Shown here: positions 34,134 to 43,070 of the stretch, in pieces
How the letters are laid out: the number at the start of each line of letters is the position of its first letter
How positions within the stretch are numbered: the first letter of the stretch is position 1
NCBI GenBank assembly: GCA_002010065.2
Contig: MTMD02000008.1
Location: 62,001 to 126,000 of the forward strand
Origin: Candidatus Pyrohabitans jungbluthii
GTDB taxonomy: Archaea > Hydrothermarchaeota > Hydrothermarchaeia > Hydrothermarchaeales > BMS3B
Direction: 5' to 3'
Length of the DNA stretch: 64,000 bases
Notes under the pieces: model-generated
The model's database searches: none
What the model saw: only the letters and a program-made list of their open reading frames with translations
Told to the model about the DNA's origin: nothing
Program-made: the position numbers and the translations under genes

Positions 34134-35492
34134 TTACAACAGCTCCACTTCAGCTACAGCCTCGTTGCTCATCCTCAGGGTTGCGCTGGGTACTGGGTCA
34201 ATGGGTCTGCTCTCCTTCTTCTTGCTGTCGTGGTACATCATCACCGCTTTCACTGTGACCTTCTTTGCGCTGCCATAGGGTATCTTGTACTCGAAGTTGT
34301 ACCACCTGCCTGGGTTGAACATCACACTGGTGTCATACTCCCACACTTTCCACACGCTGCCTGTGAACTTGCCCTGATAGTCGTAGCTTCCAACTTTCCA
34401 TGTCTCATTGGTATAGAATATCTGGTTCCCCTTCTCATCGTAGGCATACACGTGCAGCACTGGCTTGGCTGCGAGGATGCATCCATCTGGTAGAATGTGC
34501 TCTGCAAGGTTCTTGACCTCAACTTTGACGTGCACCACGTCTCCCATCTTGTGGGCGTCCAGATTCACCCTCGCTGCTTGTACCATCATCGCAGGCGAAT
34601 TTGGACCTGGGAAGTCGTGCCTGTGCCTTATGCGCATTTCGCCTCCCTTAGCGGCTGGCTCGTCAACTGTCTGCATGTGGCAGTACTGGCACTCTTTTTC
34701 TCTTCTCACATCGCTCTGAGCCCAGGCGTCGTAGTTTAAGCCACAGCGCACGTAGTCACCCATCTTGAGTGCCTCTTTTACATCTTGACTAACGAAGTCT
34801 ATCTTCAGCTTGCTATGACACGGTTTGCAGAACTCGCTTGTCGACATGTCCCTTGAGAACTTTGCGGCATGCGGCGCATTGGGGTCTTTGATTGTTCCGT
34901 AGTAGGTGTTCCCAAGCTCCCCTTCAACCATCATTGAATGACATGCTATGCATCCAACACGTATGCCGCGGAGATTCACCACGTCATCGCTGAGGAAGGC
35001 TTCATAAAGCCTATCTTTGACTTTATCGCTGGCATACTTCATCGTCGGCCCATGGCAGGCTCTGAAGCAGGCGTCCCACTCCTTGGATTTCGGGAACCTG
35101 TCTAGGTTCTTCTTGAAGTCAGAGGCGTAGCTCTGGAAGGCAAAGTAGCTGAAAACCACTGGGTTGTAGTGCTTCGACTTTGTCCACTCGTAGAAGTGCT
35201 GCGGGTGACAGGTGGCGCACTGGGAATCGTCCGGCAGAATCTTCTTAATTTCCTCATCCGTTGCGCCCAGTTTCTTCAGAAGCTTCGCTGTTGCCTCGTT
35301 CTCCTCTTTGTACTTCTTAACCAAGTCTGAGATGTCTACTGAGACCACCTTTGTCTCTACAGTAACTGGTGTGCTCTTTTTCTCTGCTGACTCAGCCGCC
35401 GCTGCAGGTGCTGAAGCCTCCTTCTTTGCGCACCCGCTGAATAGGCTCAACGCCAGCAGCACAGCTAAGGCTATGCCCACCCATTTCTTCAT
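34134..35492 (-). CDS. Pentahaem c-type cytochrome lipoprotein
   Basis: 452 residues from ATG 35490-35492, preceded by GAGGTGATAAGAG. A lipoprotein signal ends at LFSGC. Haem motifs are CATCH, CIACH, CKPCH and CQYCH, plus one CX3CH (CFRACH), so five haems are possible. A histidine pair in RIRHRHDFPGP may be a distal ligand. The C-terminal ~170 residues are beta-rich with no haem motif (DAHKMGDVVHVKVEVKNLAEH). The arrangement recalls cytochrome c554/NrfA-like electron carriers, but I cannot assign a substrate. It lies upstream of the 50-residue protein and NosL. Confidence 0.88.
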   Translation of the reverse strand: MKKWVGIALAVLLALSLFSGCAKKEASAPAAAAESAEKKSTPVTVETKVVSVDISDLVKKYKEENEATAKLLKKLGATDEEIKKILPDDSQCATCHPQHFYEWTKSKHYNPVVFSYFAFQSYASDFKKNLDRFPKSKEWDACFRACHGPTMKYASDKVKDRLYEAFLSDDVVNLRGIRVGCIACHSMMVEGELGNTYYGTIKDPNAPHAAKFSRDMSTSEFCKPCHSKLKIDFVSQDVKEALKMGDYVRCGLNYDAWAQSDVRREKECQYCHMQTVDEPAAKGGEMRIRHRHDFPGPNSPAMMVQAARVNLDAHKMGDVVHVKVEVKNLAEHILPDGCILAAKPVLHVYAYDEKGNQIFYTNETWKVGSYDYQGKFTGSVWKVWEYDTSVMFNPGRWYNFEYKIPYGSAKKVTVKAVMMYHDSKKKESRPIDPVPSATLRMSNEAVAEVELL

Positions 35493-35524
35493 TCTCTTAT
35501 CACCTCTCAAAACTCTTCAGGCGA

Positions 35525-35569
35525 CCTCCTTTCAAAGAGGGAGGTGAACATGTGGCATAAGCCACACGT
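35525..35569. repeat. Hairpin repeat copy B upstream of the pentahaem cytochrome
   Basis: Plus strand: CCTCCTTTCAAAGAGGGAGG followed by TGAACATGTGGC-ATAA-GCCACACGT. It shares GGAGGkGAACATGyGGC and AAGCCrCAyG with copy A at 33137-33181, and the C-G pair in the A stem is replaced by T-A in B, so pairing is kept. On the minus strand it falls in the leader of the cytochrome gene, before the GAGGTGA ribosome site. Confidence 0.5.
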
Positions 35570-35698
35570 TCCGACAAGAAATTCCGTTTATCCAATAATA
35601 AAACACATATATTTATAATTTTTCGCTGAAATCTGAAAAATTATGAAATTTTACTATTTTGATTCACTTTCTGAAATGTCATAACGTGAAAAAATGCA

Positions 35699-36574
35699 TC
35701 ACAATACGTTTTTATCTGTTATGTAGATTCTATATGTCCTTTTAAAAGGTTCTCGCCTTATTATTCCCATGTTTTCTAGTTTAGCAAGTATCTGACTCAC
35801 CTTTGGACGTGAAAAGGTTATACATTCTGCTTTCCAAATCTCCTCCTGTAAGGCCACACCTCCTTTTGCCTTAATAAGGGAAAGAATTAGCTCTTCGTCA
35901 TCGGTGAGCTCATTCTTCCTTTCTTTTGAGAAAGAGACTACAATTTCTTTGATACGTTCCCAGTTCATCTTCAGAAAATAGATTAGCAGAAGAAGAGCGA
36001 AGATTAATCCCATGGCAGGAATCACAAAACCCATGGACTTCTTAGCAAGGGGATAAAAAACACCCACATGAAAAGACTCATACTCTCTCAGGGTTCTGTT
36101 CCAGACGAGGATGACATGATTATCTTCAATGTTTATGTAATCCGGCATAACTGTCAAATCTCCCGAAGCTTTAAAAGGGAAATTCGCTGACATAACCTCC
36201 GGAAAAGAGTTTTCCGGCAATTTGATAGTGATCAGAAAGTTTTCCACGAAATAGGGGAAGCTGATGTCCTTATAGTAAAAGTACTCCTCCCCCGCCAACC
36301 TGCTCTCTGTCCCGGTTAAAGCCTTTATTTCATGCCTTCCCGGAGGAATGACAATGCCCTCCTCACTTCTCACTAAGTCAATCTCGTCCCCGAGCACCTC
36401 CACATCGCCCACATTAATGGGGAGGAACACCTCCTCATCTGAGATCACCTCAATGAATACCTTCTCTTCGCCCCTCTCCAAGTCAACATGGATTTCTACC
36501 TTCTTTACCACAACTTCTCCATGCGCCGGAGGCATCGACAGGGCAAATAGCAGGACAAACCAGATTAGTCTCAT
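35699..36574 (-). CDS. Membrane-anchored winged-helix regulator (paralogue 1)
   Basis: 291 residues from ATG 36572-36574, probably leaderless because GATATAAATA lies about 20-30 bases upstream. A signal peptide (~1-20) precedes an extracellular beta-rich domain (~20-190), one membrane helix (MGFVIPAMGLIFALLLLIYFL) and a cytoplasmic winged helix (ELTDDEELILSLIKAKGGV, SRPKVSQILAKLENMG). It would sense something outside and regulate DNA directly without phosphotransfer. The next gene is a paralogue in the same order. Confidence 0.75.
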   Translation of the reverse strand: MRLIWFVLLFALSMPPAHGEVVVKKVEIHVDLERGEEKVFIEVISDEEVFLPINVGDVEVLGDEIDLVRSEEGIVIPPGRHEIKALTGTESRLAGEEYFYYKDISFPYFVENFLITIKLPENSFPEVMSANFPFKASGDLTVMPDYINIEDNHVILVWNRTLREYESFHVGVFYPLAKKSMGFVIPAMGLIFALLLLIYFLKMNWERIKEIVVSFSKERKNELTDDEELILSLIKAKGGVALQEEIWKAECITFSRPKVSQILAKLENMGIIRREPFKRTYRIYITDKNVL

Positions 36575-36689
36575 ATCTAAAAGAGCATCTGAGGGGGTAT
36601 TTATATCTATCAATTGAAAATGTATCACTCAAAAATAAAACCACCTTAATTACTGAATAAAATTAGATAATTATTCAAAAAATACGTCA

Positions 36690-37616
36690 TTAAACGTTAA
36701 GCTTCACCTTGAATGTCTTTTTATAAGGTTCGCGCACTATTAATCCACGAGACTCAAGTTCTGAGATTATTCTGCTTACCTTGGGTCTCGAGAATGGCAG
36801 AATCTCACTCTTCCAGATAGTCTCCTGTAGAACCTCTCCACCCTGGCTGCGGATGAACTCCACTATGGCGCGCTCCTCCTCATTGAGGAAGACGTTGGCA
36901 ACTTCCACGCGTCGCCTGCGTTTTGCATAGTGGAATCCCACAAGGAATGTGAGAGAAGCTATGAAAAGCGTTGATATCAAAAAATAATTCGGGCCTTCTT
37001 TTTCTGGGAGATGTATACCCACCTCAAAGCTCTCTCCAGCCTTGAGGGAGCGCTCCCACATCAGTGTTACCCTGTCGCCCCGAATGGCGACGCCATCAGG
37101 AGGTATGCTGGTGCTCCTCTGGAAAGTGTCTGCCGAGCAGCAGTTAGGCAGACTGCGGTTGAATGTCCTTATCTCGGGAAAGACCCCCTCTGGAAATATC
37201 ACCAGAAGGCGGAAGGTATCCACATCATAGGGGGTGGTGAACCCCTTGTAAAAATATGTACCTTCATTGATATCAACCTTTTCAACCGCCCTCATGGTGA
37301 AGGCGATGTTTTCTCCCGCTTTCAAAGGCTGCGGGAAGTACACTCTCTTTTTTATTCCCAGTTCCTCAACCCTCATAGGCTCTCCGCTTGCTGAGACTGC
37401 ACTCAGAGGCAAGTGAAAGGCGAAATCAAAGAATCGCAGGTCATTAACCTCAGAGGTGAGGTCCACGTAAAACTCTTCCTTTCCTGTCTGCAGGTCTATG
37501 GTCACAGTTATATGGTTTATATGGTAATCACCACTCTCGCTGGCAATGGCAAGGGGAAGCATGAGAAGAAAGATGCCAAGACAAGCTATCTGGGCATACA
37601 ACGGTGGTGTTTTCAT
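36690..37616 (-). CDS. Membrane-anchored winged-helix regulator (paralogue 2)
   Basis: 308 residues from ATG 37614-37616, with AAAGGTGGTG just before it. The layout matches the neighbouring gene: signal peptide, beta-rich outer domain with a CC pair (SLPNCCSADTF), one membrane helix (FLISTLFIASLTFLVGFHY), then a winged helix with SRPKVSRIISELESRGLIVREPYKKTFKV. The shared SRPKVS recognition helix suggests that both read similar operators. It is divergent from the beta-propeller lipoprotein, whose start region carries a perfect palindrome. Confidence 0.75.
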   Translation of the reverse strand: MKTPPLYAQIACLGIFLLMLPLAIASESGDYHINHITVTIDLQTGKEEFYVDLTSEVNDLRFFDFAFHLPLSAVSASGEPMRVEELGIKKRVYFPQPLKAGENIAFTMRAVEKVDINEGTYFYKGFTTPYDVDTFRLLVIFPEGVFPEIRTFNRSLPNCCSADTFQRSTSIPPDGVAIRGDRVTLMWERSLKAGESFEVGIHLPEKEGPNYFLISTLFIASLTFLVGFHYAKRRRRVEVANVFLNEEERAIVEFIRSQGGEVLQETIWKSEILPFSRPKVSRIISELESRGLIVREPYKKTFKVKLNV

Positions 37617-37704
37617 CACCACCTTTAATGTTATCTAACATCTGAACATCTGTTGTAAGTTTTTGTTAGCCCTGCGAAATCAGCGAAAATTTTAATACGT
37701 ATAA

Positions 37705-37718
37705 GAAAGCATGCTTTC
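37705..37718. promoter_or_regulatory. Perfect 14-bp palindrome before the propeller lipoprotein
   Basis: GAAAGCATGCTTTC ends two bases before the ATG at 37721 and follows a TATA-like TTTAATACGTATA (37691-37703). It would cover the transcription start of a leaderless message and is a good operator candidate, possibly for one of the adjacent membrane-bound winged-helix proteins. Confidence 0.45.
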
Positions 37719-37720
37719 AC

Positions 37721-38854
37721 ATGCGTTCGCTCCTCGTGGTTCTGCTTTTGCTCGCCATTATCGCGGGATGCACATCCAGCGAGCCCCTGAAGGACATTAG
37801 CAGCGAGGGCGCTGGCTGGGTGATGTTTCAGCATGACCTCGCCCACAGTGGCGTTGCGCAAGAAGAGGTGGCGCCACCTCTGAAGCTGCTCTGGCAGGCA
37901 GGCACGCAGGCGCAGATTGGCTACTCCTCGCCTGTGGTGGCAGATAATCTCGTGCTTATAGGCAGCACCGACTGGAATCTCTATGCCTTTGACGCAGCTA
38001 CGGGTAAGGTGGTGTGGAAGTTCCCCACCGGGGGCGAGGTTCACTCCACTCCAGCGGTGGCTGAGGGCAAGGTATACATCGGCAGCTACGACGGCTCTCT
38101 CTACGCCCTCGACCTCGCCACTGGAAAGAAGCTGTGGAGGTATAAGACAAAAGGAGAGATTTTAACCTCGCCGGCTGTAGCTGGGGGTATAGTCTACTTT
38201 GGCTCCTTCGATGGTTCGATAATCGCCCTCAATGCTGAGAATGGTAAGAAGCTGTGGGAAAAGAAGACCAAAGGGCAGGTGCACTCTTCGCCAGCGGTAG
38301 CTAATGGCAAGGTATTCACAACTTCCTACCACGAGTACAGGGTCTATGCGCTGGACGCAAAGACTGGAAAAACGCTCTGGAGCTATGAGACCCGGGGCTT
38401 TATCCATGCTTCGCCGGCGGTTTATAATGGCAGGGTTTACATCCCCTCGAAGGACTCCTTCCTCTACTGCTTGGACGCCGATAGCGGCAGTGAGTTATGG
38501 AGATTTGAAACCGGCGCACCAATAGATTCCACACCTGCCATTGCGAAGGGCATGGTGTACTTCGGAAGCTATGACGGCTATGTGTATGCAGTAGACGCTG
38601 AAACCGGCGAAGAGGTGTGGAAGACAGAGATAGGGGCGCAATTTATAGGCTCGCCGATAGTATCAGGAGATGTGGTGTACATCGGCGCGCTGGATGGCAA
38701 GCTCTACGCCCTCAGCGCTGAGAGCGGCGAAATACTGTGGAACTACCGCATCGGCAACATGATATACTCCTCGCCGGCTGTAGCCAAAGGCCTGGTCTTT
38801 GTCTCAAGCCTAGACGGCATTCTCTATGCCTTTGCTCCTGAGAGCGAGAAATGA
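37721..38854 (+). CDS. PQQ-type beta-propeller lipoprotein
   Basis: 377 residues with a lipobox (AIIAGC) and repeated blades of the form G-K-x-Y-x-G-S-x-D-G-x-L-Y-A-L-D-x-x-T-G-K-x-x-W, about seven or eight in number (for example VYIGSYDGSLYALDLATGKK). It resembles BamB and PQQ-dehydrogenase propellers but lacks catalytic dehydrogenase residues that I can identify. It is likely an extracellular scaffold. Its stop overlaps the JAMM protease start by four bases. Confidence 0.88.
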   Translation: MRSLLVVLLLLAIIAGCTSSEPLKDISSEGAGWVMFQHDLAHSGVAQEEVAPPLKLLWQAGTQAQIGYSSPVVADNLVLIGSTDWNLYAFDAATGKVVWKFPTGGEVHSTPAVAEGKVYIGSYDGSLYALDLATGKKLWRYKTKGEILTSPAVAGGIVYFGSFDGSIIALNAENGKKLWEKKTKGQVHSSPAVANGKVFTTSYHEYRVYALDAKTGKTLWSYETRGFIHASPAVYNGRVYIPSKDSFLYCLDADSGSELWRFETGAPIDSTPAIAKGMVYFGSYDGYVYAVDAETGEEVWKTEIGAQFIGSPIVSGDVVYIGALDGKLYALSAESGEILWNYRIGNMIYSSPAVAKGLVFVSSLDGILYAFAPESEK

Positions 38855-39267
38855 CGGTACTCGTTCTGCCCAGGAAGCTGGTGGAGGAGATTCTCAGCGA
38901 CGCAAAGAGAAGGGCTCCTCAGGAAGCGTGCGGGGTGATTGCTGGAGAGGTTAAAGGAGAGCGCAAGCTTGCTCTTGCGGTTTATCCCTGCAGGAATGTA
39001 TCTCGCAACCCCTTAGTGAGGTATACTATAGCTCCTGAAGACTTGGTAAAGGCGCTGAGCGATATAGAGGGTCGTGGAATGGAGGTTCTGGGCTTCTACC
39101 ACTCCCACCCCATGGGAAGTGTTGCACCTTCTGGAATAGACCATGCTAAGGCAAGCTGGGATGGCGCGAGCTACGTTATCGTCAACCTCAAGGGAGAGGT
39201 TGCATCGTGGGTGTGGGAGGAGGAGGCAAAGAGGTTCAGGCGGGAGAAGGTGGTGGTTGAGGACTAG
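38851..39267 (+). CDS. JAMM/MPN metalloprotease
   Basis: 138 residues. The JAMM zinc motif is complete: Glu in EACGVIAG, then HSHPMGSVAPSGID (HxH, Sx2D). Archaeal JAMM proteins remove ubiquitin-like SAMPs or act with sulfur-carrier proteins. No SAMP gene is in view. It overlaps the upstream propeller gene by ATGA, and its end overlaps the convergent membrane protein by four bases. Confidence 0.9.
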   Translation: MTVLVLPRKLVEEILSDAKRRAPQEACGVIAGEVKGERKLALAVYPCRNVSRNPLVRYTIAPEDLVKALSDIEGRGMEVLGFYHSHPMGSVAPSGIDHAKASWDGASYVIVNLKGEVASWVWEEEAKRFRREKVVVED

Positions 39268-40289
39268 TGGTAAAACACCGTACCCACCATGGAATAAAAG
39301 AGGAGCATAAATGCAAGGGATATAAGAAGAAAGCCGCCGAAGCCCAGAAGAGCGAGCTTTGCAAGTTGCACCTGAAGCTTTGCAGCGCTATTACGAAGCG
39401 AGGGCTTTGCCTTCAGAGGTTCAACCACTGCAACAAGAACCCCAGCAATGCCACCAAGGAAGAGGAGGGCATAAAACGGGTAGCCTATTGCCGGGGCGCG
39501 AAGAACCTCAAAGGGGCAGCGATGCTGCGTGGGTAAGCCGAATAGTACGACGTTGAAGTAGGGGCTAAGGAAGGTGAACATCGCCAGGAGAGAGACGGCA
39601 AAGGCAGCGAGGCTGGCTATACCTGAAGCGAGGGCGAGGCGTCGCTGCCTTCTTCGCAGGTAGGTGTAGAGCAGCCCCAGCGTCAGAGCGTATGCGATGA
39701 AGAACGCAAGCATTGCCACGTTGGTGGGGAATTTCATAGCCACAAAGCCGTAGGGGTTGGTCTCGGTGCGCAGAGCAGAGCCACAGCAAGAGGTTATCAC
39801 ATTGGGCGATATGCTTGTGTAGTAGCGAATTTCAAGGTAGGCATCCGCTATGAGCAATGGCAGGAAGAGCAGGAGAAGCGCGTACTTGAGCTTCACCAAC
39901 GGGTAGTCCTCAGCCTGGGTGTCGAGGTGGTTAATCACAAGCCACGAGGAGTAGACAAATATGGCGAAAATTTTAACCCAGAGGGTGGCGAAGCCGTAGC
40001 TGTTTGCGTTAAGCGAACCAAAGGCACACATTGCGCCTCGAATAAAGCTCGCCAAGTAGTCGGCAGTGGCTGCGAATAGTAGCAATGAAAGCACCTGAAA
40101 GGCAAGGGCGTACTGCATCAGCGTTGAGATTAAATAGGTGCGCTTCTCCAGCTCAAGCTGCTCTTCGCTTGCGCTCTCAAGCTGCCAGCGCAGGAGTATG
40201 CGCACACCTTGCGATGCCGCATATATGCAGAGGAGGAGCACAATAACTGTGCCCACAATCTGGGAGATAACCCAGAAGTTGAGTATCAT
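39264..40289 (-). CDS. Polytopic membrane protein of the NosL/ABC operon
   Basis: 341 residues with about eight membrane helices and two soluble loops: one holds TSCCGSALRTETNPYGF and the other GLPTQHRCPFEVLRAPAIG. Conserved-looking Cys and His residues in the loops could bind a metal. No family is recognised with confidence. It is the last gene of the operon that starts with NosL at 42893 and overlaps the ABC ATPase gene by four bases, so its product probably works with the transporter. Confidence 0.7.
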   Translation of the reverse strand: MILNFWVISQIVGTVIVLLLCIYAASQGVRILLRWQLESASEEQLELEKRTYLISTLMQYALAFQVLSLLLFAATADYLASFIRGAMCAFGSLNANSYGFATLWVKIFAIFVYSSWLVINHLDTQAEDYPLVKLKYALLLLFLPLLIADAYLEIRYYTSISPNVITSCCGSALRTETNPYGFVAMKFPTNVAMLAFFIAYALTLGLLYTYLRRRQRRLALASGIASLAAFAVSLLAMFTFLSPYFNVVLFGLPTQHRCPFEVLRAPAIGYPFYALLFLGGIAGVLVAVVEPLKAKPSLRNSAAKLQVQLAKLALLGFGGFLLISLAFMLLFYSMVGTVFYH

Positions 40290-40966
40290 CTCACTACCTC
40301 TACAAGCCTGCCATCGCGCATGTCGAAGATAACGTCGACCATCTCATGCTGAAACACGAGAGGGTCATGTGTGGCTATAACTATCGTCCTGCCCTCCCGC
40401 TTGAGGTTGTGCATTATCCTGAGAAACTCCTCCGCAAGGGCAGTGTCGAGATGAGCTGTGGGTTCATCCGCCACTATTATTCTCGGGTTGTTTACAAGCG
40501 CCCTCGCAATAGCTACGCGCTGCTGCTCTCCGCCGCTCAGCTCGCGAACCTTGAAGTCGCTTCGCCTCTCCATTCCCAGATTCTTGAGCAGAGCTAAAGC
40601 ACGCTTCCTGCTCTCATTCGCAGGCAACGGTGTTGGAATTAGAGGCACAACCACGTTGTCAACCACGCTCAGTTCTGGAATGAGGTTGAACTGCTGGAAG
40701 ATTATACCCACGTGCTCCCGCCTGAAGAGGGTGAGAAACCTCTCAGGAAGCTTGGACACCTCTTTACCAGCGACAAAAACGCGCCCAGAGGTTGGCTTGG
40801 CAACGCAGGCGATTAGACTCAAGAGTGTGGTCTTGCCTGAGCCGCTGGGACCGCGAAGCACAGCAACCTCGCCCTCATTAACCTCGATGCTTACATCCCT
40901 AACTGCTACCACCTCATTTGGCTTACCTCTGTTAAACACCTTTGTCACGTGCTCGCAGCGTATCAC
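40286..40966 (-). CDS. ABC transporter ATPase, MacB/LolD type
   Basis: 226 residues. Walker A GPSGSGKTT, Q-loop in FQQFNLIPELSV, signature LSGGEQQR, Walker B IIVADEPTAHLD and switch His in IATHDP. This class powers FtsX-like permeases that extrude lipoproteins, peptides or metal-linked cargo. It starts at GTG 40966, immediately after the permease stop, and overlaps the downstream membrane protein gene. Confidence 0.95.
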   Translation of the reverse strand: MIRCEHVTKVFNRGKPNEVVAVRDVSIEVNEGEVAVLRGPSGSGKTTLLSLIACVAKPTSGRVFVAGKEVSKLPERFLTLFRREHVGIIFQQFNLIPELSVVDNVVVPLIPTPLPANESRKRALALLKNLGMERRSDFKVRELSGGEQQRVAIARALVNNPRIIVADEPTAHLDTALAEEFLRIMHNLKREGRTIVIATHDPLVFQHEMVDVIFDMRDGRLVEVVR

Positions 40967-42133
40967 CTATATCCCCCGCATGGCTTCGTCCGGGTCAATG
41001 GTGCTCGCGCGCCAGGAGGGCACCACCACCGCCGCAAGGAATGGTACAACGCTTATGAAGAATATGAGCAGGAGGTCCTCTAGGGTAACCACAGGCATGA
41101 GCTCAAAGCTGGGGTAAAGGGTGGACCAGCCAAGCAGCACAGGTTTGAGCAGAGGGGCGCCGAGGTAGAACACGTGGAGGTAGGCGAGGATAACGCCCAA
41201 GAGGTAAGAGTTCAGCGCCAGCACAACGCCCTCGAAGGTTCGCATCTCAAGCACATCGCCGGTGCTCCAGCCAAGGGCTTTTAGGATGCCTATCTCGCGC
41301 TTCTCCTCAGCGGTTAAGCCAGAGGCACGGTCCCATACAAGTATGGCGAAGGCGAGCAGCGCACCCAGAAGGCTGGCGAGGAAGACGCCAGAGCGCCAAC
41401 CGAAGATTGCGTCGTAGGTCTCGCGTATCTGCTCCCTGGTTAATACCCGCGTGTCAGGAAGCTTTTGAGCGATTTTTATAGCTATGTTCGGAAGCTCCGC
41501 AGGATTGGCTACGTATACAGCAATGTCGTTGGAGTACCCGCTTGGGATACCGAAGAAGTCTCTCGCCTTATCCTGAGGCATGACTATTAAATCTGCGCTC
41601 TGCAGTGCTGAAGAAGAGGAGAATACCCCAGCCACAACAAACTTTACGTACTCCCCCCGGTGGTCGCGCAGCAGTAGCTTATCGCCAACGTTAAGGCGCT
41701 TTGCCCTTGCAAGAGCTTCGCCTACCAGCACAGCGCTCTCTCCAGAGAAGCCTCCCTCAGAAATAGCGAGGGGAAGACTTTCAAGGCTTTGAACCCCTAT
41801 AATGGTGTAGGTAGCATCCTCATCGGCGTCGTAGTAGTAGCCCCACACCCTAGGCTCAGCCCTGCTCACGCCGCGAATGCTCTGAATGGTTGAGATATAC
41901 TCCAATGGGACAAGCCCCTGCCTCCCGGCGATGATCTTCTGAACGGTTATGTCGGGCGCCAGCGAGAGCGTCTCCCGCGCTTCATGGTTCAGGGAGTTCA
42001 TCATCATGACAACACTTGCAAGCATGAAAACCACAAGGGTAAACACGAGTATTGTTGCCAGGTTTTTGCCCTTCCTGCGGAGCAGGAAGTTAACTGAATA
42101 ATCCAGGATGTTGCGGTGCTTCTCGAAACTCAT
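40967..42133 (-). CDS. FtsX/MacB-like ABC permease
   Basis: 388 residues: one N-terminal helix, a large extracytoplasmic domain (~50-240) and three C-terminal helices ending in the coupling stretch WRASTIDPDEAMRGI. That is the MacB_PCD/FtsX layout. It is coupled by ATGA to the upstream 100-residue gene and abuts its ATPase gene. A similar permease/ATPase pair lies head to head at 43071-44957. Confidence 0.92.
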   Translation of the reverse strand: MSFEKHRNILDYSVNFLLRRKGKNLATILVFTLVVFMLASVVMMMNSLNHEARETLSLAPDITVQKIIAGRQGLVPLEYISTIQSIRGVSRAEPRVWGYYYDADEDATYTIIGVQSLESLPLAISEGGFSGESAVLVGEALARAKRLNVGDKLLLRDHRGEYVKFVVAGVFSSSSALQSADLIVMPQDKARDFFGIPSGYSNDIAVYVANPAELPNIAIKIAQKLPDTRVLTREQIRETYDAIFGWRSGVFLASLLGALLAFAILVWDRASGLTAEEKREIGILKALGWSTGDVLEMRTFEGVVLALNSYLLGVILAYLHVFYLGAPLLKPVLLGWSTLYPSFELMPVVTLEDLLLIFFISVVPFLAAVVVPSWRASTIDPDEAMRGI

Positions 42134-42432
42134 CTCTCCACCTCAATGCGCGTATCGAAGCCCGCGAACTTCGGTCTGCCAAAGCCCGTGCAGGAGGCAT
42201 GGTAGCACAATTGCGCGGGGAGGTCGCGGAAGCAACCAGAGAAATCGACTACACTTGGATTGCGTGTGGAGTAGCAGTCCGTGGCTATTACCAGGTCGCT
42301 CAGCTCGAGACTCTTAGCCAGAGAGCGCTTCTCCTCAAGCTTCGCCACCCTGCTTTGTGCATGAGCCGTAAGAGCTGCCAAGCTGAGAAGCTGGAGTACA
42401 AGGATGAGGGCCACGCTTGTGGAATGCCTCAT
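42130..42432 (-). CDS. 100-residue exported protein with four cysteines
   Basis: A signal peptide (MRHSTSVALILVLQLLSLAA) is followed by a soluble part containing ATDCYS, SGCFRD, LCYHASC and a C-terminal IEVER. Four or five cysteines and a histidine in ~50 residues suggest metal binding or disulfides. It is coupled by four-base overlaps to NosL upstream and the permease downstream, which marks it as part of the same machine. No family recognised. Confidence 0.65.
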   Translation of the reverse strand: MRHSTSVALILVLQLLSLAALTAHAQSRVAKLEEKRSLAKSLELSDLVIATDCYSTRNPSVVDFSGCFRDLPAQLCYHASCTGFGRPKFAGFDTRIEVER

Positions 42433-42893
42433 CGCGGCTTAACACCTCGCGCTGCAAGTTCTGAGAAGCTGAGGATATCGCCAGAAGGATAATCATTGCG
42501 GAAGCTCTCTGCATCCTCCAGACGGGCGAACACCACTATGCCAAAGCCCATGGGTGTTGGTATAGCAGCATCTGTAACATAATAAGCGTTCTCTGCATCC
42601 ACCCATTCTTGGGTGTAGTAGTCCCTGCAGTATATCTTAGCGATAGCCTCGCGGTGCTTGGTGTAGTAGAGGAACATATCGCCCGGGTCGTCGAAGAACT
42701 TCACCTCGTGGCTTTTGAGGATGACCTCACACGCCCAGTTTTCGTAGTCTTTGACAAACATCCCACACTCTGGGCAGCGAGCCTCCGCAGGTATTGGCAC
42801 CGGCTCAAGCTTGGGGGAGGTGACACTCTCGTCGCCCTTCTGAGCACAGCCTCCAATCACCAGAAGTGCAACCAGAAGCACTGTTGCGCGCAT
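42429..42893 (-). CDS. NosL-family lipoprotein (second copy)
   Basis: 154 residues with lipobox VIGGC, the metal motif CPECGMF, and the NosL core (WACEVILKSHEVKFFDDPGDMF, DAENAYYVTDAAIPTPMGFG). It lacks the Met-rich tail of the copy at 33188. It opens an operon of five genes overlapping by four bases or directly abutting. A minus-strand TATA (AAATTTTTATATACTC) lies about 15-35 bases before the ATG. A role in Cu(I) or haem-related handling is inferred from the family and the neighbouring cytochrome genes. Confidence 0.85.
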   Translation of the reverse strand: MRATVLLVALLVIGGCAQKGDESVTSPKLEPVPIPAEARCPECGMFVKDYENWACEVILKSHEVKFFDDPGDMFLYYTKHREAIAKIYCRDYYTQEWVDAENAYYVTDAAIPTPMGFGIVVFARLEDAESFRNDYPSGDILSFSELAARGVKPR

Positions 42894-43070
42894 AAGATAA
42901 TTTGCTCCCCGGGAGTATATAAAAATTTAATCCCTGAAAATGTGATGAAAAAATAGCTTAGGTGATGTTTTTCTGGTGAGCTGAGAAGAAAACGCGTCAA
43001 AACGTGAAAAGAGTCTTCGCTAAGCAGGGCAAAATATTTATTAACTCCACCGTCCTAAAACACGATACCC

